NCBI GenBank assembly: GCA_017625695.1
Contig: JAGAKI010000058.1
Coordinates: forward strand, 40,122-104,121
Direction: 5' to 3'
DNA: 64,000 bases
DNA from: Clostridia bacterium
Lineage (GTDB): Bacteria; Bacillota; Clostridia; UMGS1840
Position 1 is the stretch's first letter, and every line of letters begins with the position of its first letter. This document shows positions 59,635 to 64,000 of the stretch, in pieces. A model generated the notes under the pieces. That model made no database searches, was not told the origin of the DNA, and saw only the letters and a program-made list of their open reading frames with translations. A program made the translations under genes and the position numbers.

Positions 59635-61251
59635 TTACTGAACGGTTTGGTTTTTGGTAATTGCCTTCATTACAAACAGGGTTGCAACAGTCAGCACAAT
59701 ACCAACGGGGAGTAATACCCATGCATTCTGAATGAATGCCGCCAGTAAGTATACCACGAAAGAAATCAGTGCTACAGTAATTGCATAGGGCAACTGAGTA
59801 GAAACATGATTTACGTGGTTAGACTGGCTTCCTGCAGAAGACATAATGGTGGTATCGGAAATGGGAGAACAGTGGTCACCGCAAACCGCACCTGCCAGAC
59901 AAGCAGAAACACCGATAATCAACAGCTCGCTGTCGCCGGGGAACATCGCAGTTACGATGGGAATTAAGATACCAAAGGTTCCCCAGGAAGTACCGGTAGC
60001 AAATGCCAGTACACAAGCAACCAGGAAGATGATTGCCGGTAAGAATCCTGCCAGACCTGCTGCTGCAGATTCCATCAGAGCTTCTACAAATTCAGCTGCA
60101 CCAAGTAAGCCGGTCATATTTTTTAAAGCAGTTGCAAAGGTTAAAATCAAAATCGCAGGTACCATTGCATTGAAGCCTTTGGGAATACATTCCATTGCTT
60201 CTTTGAAGGTAATGACACGTCTTGCAATTAAGTAAATAATGGTCACAATCAGAGCCACGATTGCACCCCAGGGCAAACCAACAGTCGCATCGGTATTACC
60301 GAACGCATCGATAAAGGTTTCGCCGGAGAAAAATCCGCCAACGTATAATAAGCCGATGATAGAAATTACTACTAAGATGATAACCGGCAGAATCAGGTCG
60401 ATAACTTTGCCTTTGGGATTTGCACCTTCATCAGCATCCGGAAATTCTTCTTTCCCGGAAGTGAACAAATCACCTTTGGTCATTGCATTGAATTCGTGAA
60501 GTTTCATAGGACCGTAGTCAAACTTCATTAAAACAATGGCTACAATAAACACCAGAGTCAGCAGAGAATAGAAGTTGTAAGGAATTGCACGAACAAACAA
60601 CTCAATGCCGGAATAGCCGGTGCCTTCGGTAAATTCGGATACTGCTGCTGCCCAGGAAGAAACCGGAGCAATCATACAAATCGGTGCAGCAGTTGCGTCG
60701 ATTAAATAGGCAAATTTTGCACGGGAAATGTTATGACGGTCAGTAACAGGACGCATAACACTGCCGACAGTCAGACAGTTGAAATAGTCATCAATAAAAA
60801 TTAAAATACCTAAGATAAAGGTTGCAAACATTGCACCCACACGGGATTTGATGTTCTTTTCTGCCCATCTTCCGAAAGCAGCGGAACCGCCTGCTTTGTT
60901 GATTAAGGCAACCATAGCACCTAAAATCACCAGGAAGATAAAGATACCTGCAGTGCCGGATACTGCCGCAATCAAACCGTCGTTAATCACTTTGTCCAAA
61001 GCACCAACGGGATTCCAGTTTACTACCAGCAAACCGCCCAGCACGATACCGATGAATAAAGAAGAATACACTTCTTTGGTAATGAGGGCAAGTGCGATTG
61101 CCACAAGGGGCGGAATCATTGCCCAGAATGTTGCGAAATAATTGCTTACGGGAGCTTCCTCTCCGGTTGCAAATGCTACCATTGCAGTCCCCATGGTCAA
61201 CAAAAGCGTTACCACCAGAGAGAGTAGGGTCTTCTTGTTGAAAATTTTCAT
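59635..61251 (-). CDS. NhaC family Na+/H+ antiporter
   Basis: 538 residues, about 12 membrane helices plus an N-terminal hydrophobic segment with a possible signal-like sequence (VTLLLTMGTAMVAFATGEEAP). Motifs of the NhaC family include FIDDYFNCLTVGSVMRPVTDRHNISRAK and the C-terminal GAVCGDHCSPISDTTIMSSAGSQ. It exchanges sodium (or malate/lactate in some relatives) for protons across the membrane. ATG at 61251 has AGGAGG nine bases upstream; the frame open to 61296 is not used. Confidence 0.92.
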   Translation of the reverse strand: MKIFNKKTLLSLVVTLLLTMGTAMVAFATGEEAPVSNYFATFWAMIPPLVAIALALITKEVYSSLFIGIVLGGLLVVNWNPVGALDKVINDGLIAAVSGTAGIFIFLVILGAMVALINKAGGSAAFGRWAEKNIKSRVGAMFATFILGILIFIDDYFNCLTVGSVMRPVTDRHNISRAKFAYLIDATAAPICMIAPVSSWAAAVSEFTEGTGYSGIELFVRAIPYNFYSLLTLVFIVAIVLMKFDYGPMKLHEFNAMTKGDLFTSGKEEFPDADEGANPKGKVIDLILPVIILVVISIIGLLYVGGFFSGETFIDAFGNTDATVGLPWGAIVALIVTIIYLIARRVITFKEAMECIPKGFNAMVPAILILTFATALKNMTGLLGAAEFVEALMESAAAGLAGFLPAIIFLVACVLAFATGTSWGTFGILIPIVTAMFPGDSELLIIGVSACLAGAVCGDHCSPISDTTIMSSAGSQSNHVNHVSTQLPYAITVALISFVVYLLAAFIQNAWVLLPVGIVLTVATLFVMKAITKNQTVQ

Positions 61252-61302
61252 TTTCAAATACCTCCTAAATAATTTCCGAAATTCGGGAAATACCATAGCA
61301 TT

Positions 61303-61331
61303 ATGTTACCATATGTAGAAATAAATGTCAA
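61303..61331 (-). promoter_or_regulatory. Possible promoter of the nhaC gene
   Basis: -35 TTGACA (61326-61331), 17-bp spacer, weak -10 TAACAT (61303-61308), minus strand. Confidence 0.5.
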
Positions 61332-61340
61332 GGAATTTCG

Positions 61341-62270
61341 TCAGTTCTTTCCGGATTCGGTCGATTTTTCGGGTAATTGCACCAAAAGGATGGCAACAAA
61401 CATCAACACACAACCCCAGATTTCTCTTGCTGTCAAAGCCCCGCCGGTAATGGACCATCCGCAGGCGATAAGAATCACGGTGGTCAAGGTTGCAAACACC
61501 GATTCTAAACTCATTAAGATAGAAGCAGAAGTGGGGTCGGTATATTTTTGCCCAACAATCTGAAGAGTATATGCCACACCGCAAGAGAGAACACCGGAAT
61601 ATCCGATGGATGCCCACAGAGAAATTACCTGAGAAACGCCGGGCGTTTTCCCAAAAATCACCATAGCAATCAGGTTAAATAACCCGCAAACGAAAAATTG
61701 CAGGCAAGCCAGTTTTACGCCGTCCACACGGGGAGAAAAATAATCAATGGCAAGAATATGAAAGGCAAATACCAATGCACAAATAATCGTCAGAATATCC
61801 CCGTAGTTAATGGAGAACGACTCGTCCATACACATCAGATAAAGTCCGGACAAGGCAACAAGAACCGATACCAAAATTACCGGTCTTGGTTTTTTTCCCA
61901 TAAATAACCATAAAATGGGAACAATCACCATATAAAGAGCAGTTAAAAAGCCGGATTTTCCGGGACTGGTGTATACCATCCCCATCGTCTGTAAGGTACT
62001 TGCCACACAAAGACAGGTTCCGCATACAAGACCCCCAATCCAAAGGGTTTTGTCAGCTTTTTGCACTGCAATTCCTTTTTTCTTTTTGGAGATATCCAAA
62101 AACCCAATCACAGGAAGCAATACCAAGCCTCCCAATACGCTTCGGATACCGTTAAAGGCAACCGGCGAAATCTCTTCCACCCCTTTACTTTGCGCAATGA
62201 AAGATACTCCCCAGATGAAGGCGGTGAGCAACAAAATCAGATTCCCTTTTAATTTTTGATTTTTTTTCAT
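61341..62270 (-). CDS. EamA/DMT family transporter
   Basis: 309 residues with ten membrane helices in two EamA repeats (the first starts LILLLTAFIWGVSFIAQSKGVEEISPVAFNGIRSVLGGL; the second near 165). Members export amino acids or other metabolites; the substrate is unknown. It starts 11 bp after the metallo-hydrolase gene and shares its promoter. AAGGAAAAGAG precedes the ATG. Confidence 0.9.
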   Translation of the reverse strand: MKKNQKLKGNLILLLTAFIWGVSFIAQSKGVEEISPVAFNGIRSVLGGLVLLPVIGFLDISKKKKGIAVQKADKTLWIGGLVCGTCLCVASTLQTMGMVYTSPGKSGFLTALYMVIVPILWLFMGKKPRPVILVSVLVALSGLYLMCMDESFSINYGDILTIICALVFAFHILAIDYFSPRVDGVKLACLQFFVCGLFNLIAMVIFGKTPGVSQVISLWASIGYSGVLSCGVAYTLQIVGQKYTDPTSASILMSLESVFATLTTVILIACGWSITGGALTAREIWGCVLMFVAILLVQLPEKSTESGKN

Positions 62271-62280
62271 TCTCTTTTCC

Positions 62281-63168
62281 TTATCTTTCTGTGATGATAT
62301 TCAAAGAATCTCCGTCGGTAATCACCGTCACATCTCCGTGATTGTCACTGCGGTAAGTGGGAATTCCCTTGGCATTCAACAAATCAGTCACCCGTTTATG
62401 GGGATGTCCGTAGTCATTGTTTCCTGTAGTAATCACCGCATAATCAGGGTTAACGGCATTCAAAAAATTCTTGGACGTGGAGCCTTTGGAGCCGTGATGT
62501 CCGATTTTTAATACATCCGCATGAGGAACAATTCCTTTGGAAAGCAAATCGTTTTCCACATCGGTGGTAGCATCTCCCATGAAGAGAAAGCTTCGATCGC
62601 CATAGGTCAGATACAACACACCGCTGTAATCGTTTTTGTCACCGTAGGTTTCATACATGGGAGAGAGGAATTCTGCCCTAATCTCCCCATCACAAACCGT
62701 AACCCCCTGCTTGATTTCGATGAGAGGAATGTCCAGCCATTCTATTAAGTCCATCGATTCTTCCGTCTGAGGATTGGAAATGGGAGACTCCGGCATATAA
62801 ACGGTTTTTACCGTGTAATTTTCTAAAATGTCAGGGAACGAACCGATATGGTCATCGTGCTGATGGGTGATGACTGCATAGTCAATGGTATCTTCATTAA
62901 AACTGCCTAAAACATCCGAAATCGCTTGAAAATCGTCGGGTTTTCCCGCATCAATCAGCATGGTACGTCCATCAGGAAAGTGAATCACAATGGAATCGGA
63001 ATTGCCCGTATCCACATAAACAACCGCCATTTCGTCATCCACAAGTTCGGGGATTTTCGGACCATCATCTCCCGTAAATTTAGTAATCAGAAAACTGATA
63101 ATCAAGACAAATACTACCCAAAGGGCAGAACCTTTTTTCCCTTTCAATACACATATCCTCTTTTTCAT
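62281..63168 (-). CDS. Membrane-anchored MBL-fold hydrolase (ComEC C-terminal type)
   Basis: 295 residues. One N-terminal membrane helix (about 14-32) is followed by a metallo-beta-lactamase domain with YVDTGNSDSIVIHFPDGRTMLIDAG, the metal motif ITHQHDDHIGSF, LFMGDATTDVE and LKIGHHGSKGSTSKNFLNAV, the profile of the ComEC competence C-terminal domain and related extracellular nucleases. It probably acts outside the membrane. The start at 63168 is fixed by a promoter at 63191-63219; ATGs further up lie inside that promoter. Confidence 0.88.
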   Translation of the reverse strand: MKKRICVLKGKKGSALWVVFVLIISFLITKFTGDDGPKIPELVDDEMAVVYVDTGNSDSIVIHFPDGRTMLIDAGKPDDFQAISDVLGSFNEDTIDYAVITHQHDDHIGSFPDILENYTVKTVYMPESPISNPQTEESMDLIEWLDIPLIEIKQGVTVCDGEIRAEFLSPMYETYGDKNDYSGVLYLTYGDRSFLFMGDATTDVENDLLSKGIVPHADVLKIGHHGSKGSTSKNFLNAVNPDYAVITTGNNDYGHPHKRVTDLLNAKGIPTYRSDNHGDVTVITDGDSLNIITER

Positions 63169-63190
63169 ATTTTTTAAAAAACGCTCTATT

Positions 63191-63219
63191 ATCATACCAT
63201 ATTTGCAAAAAAATGTCAA
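63191..63219 (-). promoter_or_regulatory. Promoter of the MBL-EamA operon
   Basis: -35 TTGACA (63214-63219), 17-bp spacer, -10 TATGAT (63191-63196), minus strand. Confidence 0.8.
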
Positions 63220-63250
63220 CGAAAAAGGTTAGAATGGCAAATAGTTTATT

Positions 63251-63313
63251 GGTATCTCACAAGAAATCGTTCATCAAAACATACAACGGGATGGTGTGGG
63301 CACCGTCCCCTAC
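63251..63313. repeat. 63-bp direct repeat, copy 1
   Basis: Identical to 63686-63748 except one base. Contains GGGATGGTGTGGGCACCGTCCC, which can fold. Confidence 0.9.
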
Positions 63314-63320
63314 CAAGCTA

Positions 63321-63349
63321 TTGACAAATGGAAAAATCAATGATATAAT
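63321..63349 (+). promoter_or_regulatory. Strong promoter of a candidate ncRNA
   Basis: -35 TTGACA (63321-63326), 17-bp spacer, -10 TATAAT (63344-63349). The start falls at about 63356, the first base of a 15-bp stem. Confidence 0.88.
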
Positions 63350-63355
63350 AACCAT

Positions 63356-63521
63356 ACCACACAAAATTCAATAAGATACCTTAGGAGAGGTGCGTTTTTT
63401 ATTTTGGTAAAAATGCACATCGCCGTTTCACGTACTCTCTTTTGGTATGCTGAATTTTGTGTGGTAACAAAAAGGAGCTGTGCATTTTTCGTGCGTGGCT
63501 TCGGCTACGCACTTTTTTATT
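63356..63521 (+). ncRNA. Candidate structured non-coding RNA
   Basis: The transcript would begin with ACCACACAAAATTCA (63356-63370), a perfect 15-bp complement of TGAATTTTGTGTGGT (63451-63465). Inside are GATACC/GGTAT (63375-63380/63444-63448), GGAGAG/CTCTCT (63384-63389/63435-63440) and a hairpin GTGC...GCAC with T5/A5 (63390-63418). An intrinsic terminator GTGCGTGGC-TTCG-GCTACGCAC, T6 ends it (63491-63518). The length is about 165 nt. No protein is supported (the frame 63404-63826 has no ribosome site and crosses repeats). I do not recognise the class; 6S-like RNA is one possibility. Confidence 0.65.
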
Positions 63522-63598
63522 GTGCAGAAAATATTATCGGTTGCAGTACAATTTCATATATTCCACTACAACGGGAATCGAAAGCGGAGAAAACAGGG

Positions 63599-63632
63599 AA
63601 AGGGAAACGGTTTTTATCGTTTCCCTTTTTCT
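63599..63632 (+). terminator. Terminator-type hairpin
   Basis: AAGGGAAACG / CGTTTCCCTT stem followed by TTTC, downstream of the candidate RNA. Confidence 0.6.
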
Positions 63633-63654
63633 ATTGGATAAAATATCCACTCTG

Positions 63655-63686
63655 TAGGGACAGATGCCCACATCTGTCCGTTTTTG
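63655..63686. repeat. GTAGGGACAGATG palindrome
   Basis: GGACAGATG / CATCTGTCC hairpin then T5; same family as 51832 and the ends of the 63-bp repeats. Confidence 0.6.
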
Positions 63687-63748
63687 GTATCTCACAAGAA
63701 ATCGTTCATCAAAACATACAACGGGACGGTGTGGGCACCGTCCCCTAC
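63686..63748. repeat. 63-bp direct repeat, copy 2
   Basis: Second copy of 63251-63313 (one mismatch). A half fold-back repeat (GGTACGCC...TTCTGACTCATTT, 63757-63796) follows. Confidence 0.9.
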
Positions 63749-63818
63749 AAGATAATGGTACGCCAAGCGGTGAGGTTCATCCGTTCTGACTCATTTACTT
63801 TAAAAAATATTTGCGAAG

Positions 63819-63928
63819 AAAAATGAGAGCAGAATGTGGAAATCGAATCAAGGCAACGCCTTGACGGAGCCCTCGGCTGTACCCGGGTGTACGCCGAGGG
63901 TGAGATTCACGGATTCTGACTCATTTTT
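63819..63928. repeat. Fold-back repeat beside the rRNA operon end
   Basis: Arms AAAAATGAGAGCAGAATGTG and AATCGAATC on the left pair with GATTCACGG and ATTCTGACTCATTTTT on the right; the core is CTCGGCTGTACCC-GGGTGTACGCCGAG. Another member of the family at 15209, 19830, 25583, 28369 and 54486. Confidence 0.75.
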
Positions 63929-63938
63929 CAAGCAAAGC

Positions 63939-63968
63939 AAAAAGACCACCCTGTGAGGTGGTCTTTTT
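63939..63968 (-). terminator. Terminator of the rRNA operon
   Basis: AAAAAGACCACC (63939-63950) / GGTGGTCTTTTT (63957-63968), T-run on the minus strand, just past the 5S 3' end. Confidence 0.9.
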
Positions 63969-63975
63969 CATAAAA

Positions 63976-64000
63976 CCGGCAACTATCTATCTTCCCGGGC
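63976..64000 (-). rRNA. rrf: 5S rRNA, 3' end only
   Basis: The last 25 bases, read on the minus strand, are GCCCGGGAAGATAGATAGTT then GCCGG, matching the 3' end of Firmicute 5S rRNA (compare ...GUGAGAGUAGGACGUUGCCGG). It is followed by an intrinsic terminator. The rest of the gene, and probably 23S and 16S, lies beyond the window. Confidence 0.85.

Noticed and set aside
63404..63826. 140-codon open frame on the plus strand
   Set aside because: It starts inside the candidate ncRNA, crosses its terminator and the 63-bp repeat, and has no ribosome binding site or recognisable domain.

Overview
The window looks like a chromosomal segment of an anaerobic, low-to-mid GC Clostridia-type Firmicute. 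The evidence is three T-box leaders, a ferredoxin-dependent indolepyruvate oxidoreductase, a rubrerythrin/rubredoxin/flavodiiron oxygen-defence operon, WhiA, a CD1247-type protein, an SLH protein, the non-mevalonate isoprenoid genes ispD/ispF, class III fructose bisphosphatase and many 17-bp-spaced sigma-A promoters. All identifications come from reading the sequence and translations; no database search was run.

Layout. 1-3054: end of an unknown gene, holA, an AEC transporter and comF. 3110-3992: tRNA-Pro(CGG) with a strong promoter, a duplicated tRNA 3' end and repeats, then a structured leader before pnuC (3993-4679). 4866-9108: Mn-catalase, DUF554, a sodium:solute symporter and a divergent LysR regulator. 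9158-18118: two T-box transcription units for acyl-CoA ligases (Leu and Ile specifiers), with two small membrane-protein genes between. 18276-26055: sugar genes (FGGY kinase; DUF4432 and fucose-isomerase-like pair) around a ktrB-ktrA-PocR/AraC operon. 26056-31715: secreted copper-amine-oxidase-stalk protein, ZIP transporter, oxygen-defence operon and CD1247 protein. 31742-43830: a long minus-strand housekeeping run (efp, thioesterase, PPC, lipoprotein, dnaE, whiA, murB, ROK kinase, PHP, rimO, recX, LCP). 43827-48156: Tyr T-box, acyl-CoA ligase, iorA, iorB. 48347-51244: carD, ispD, ispF, ECF S component, rdgB. 51421-51818: small acidic-protein gene behind a structured RNA leader. 51994-62270: fbp, DUF378, yebC, PHP, membrane protein, HPr-kinase-like ATPase, SLH protein, NhaC and EamA. 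62281-64000: MBL hydrolase, a candidate non-coding RNA, dispersed repeats and the 3' end of a 5S rRNA gene.

The most notable pattern is that all three AMP-forming acyl-CoA ligases sit behind T-box leaders. The specifiers read as CUC (Leu), AUC (Ile) and UAC (Tyr), and the Tyr unit also carries iorAB. T-boxes normally switch genes on when the amino acid is scarce. The simplest inference is therefore that these genes make amino acids by activating exogenous carboxylic acids (isovalerate, 2-methylbutyrate, 4-hydroxyphenylacetate) and reductively carboxylating the acyl-CoA, not that they degrade amino acids. Two of the ligases are unusual fusions: a TIM barrel plus ligase, and an XRE helix-turn-helix plus cupin plus ligase. 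The Leu unit also encodes a LeuA-like protein that lacks the usual metal and catalytic residues.

Other unexplained structure: a family of fold-back intergenic repeats whose outer arms differ between copies but stay complementary within a copy; two candidate structured RNAs with their own promoters (51630-51784 minus, 63356-63520 plus); a probable attenuator before pnuC; and a tRNA-Pro 3' end duplicated 448 bp downstream.
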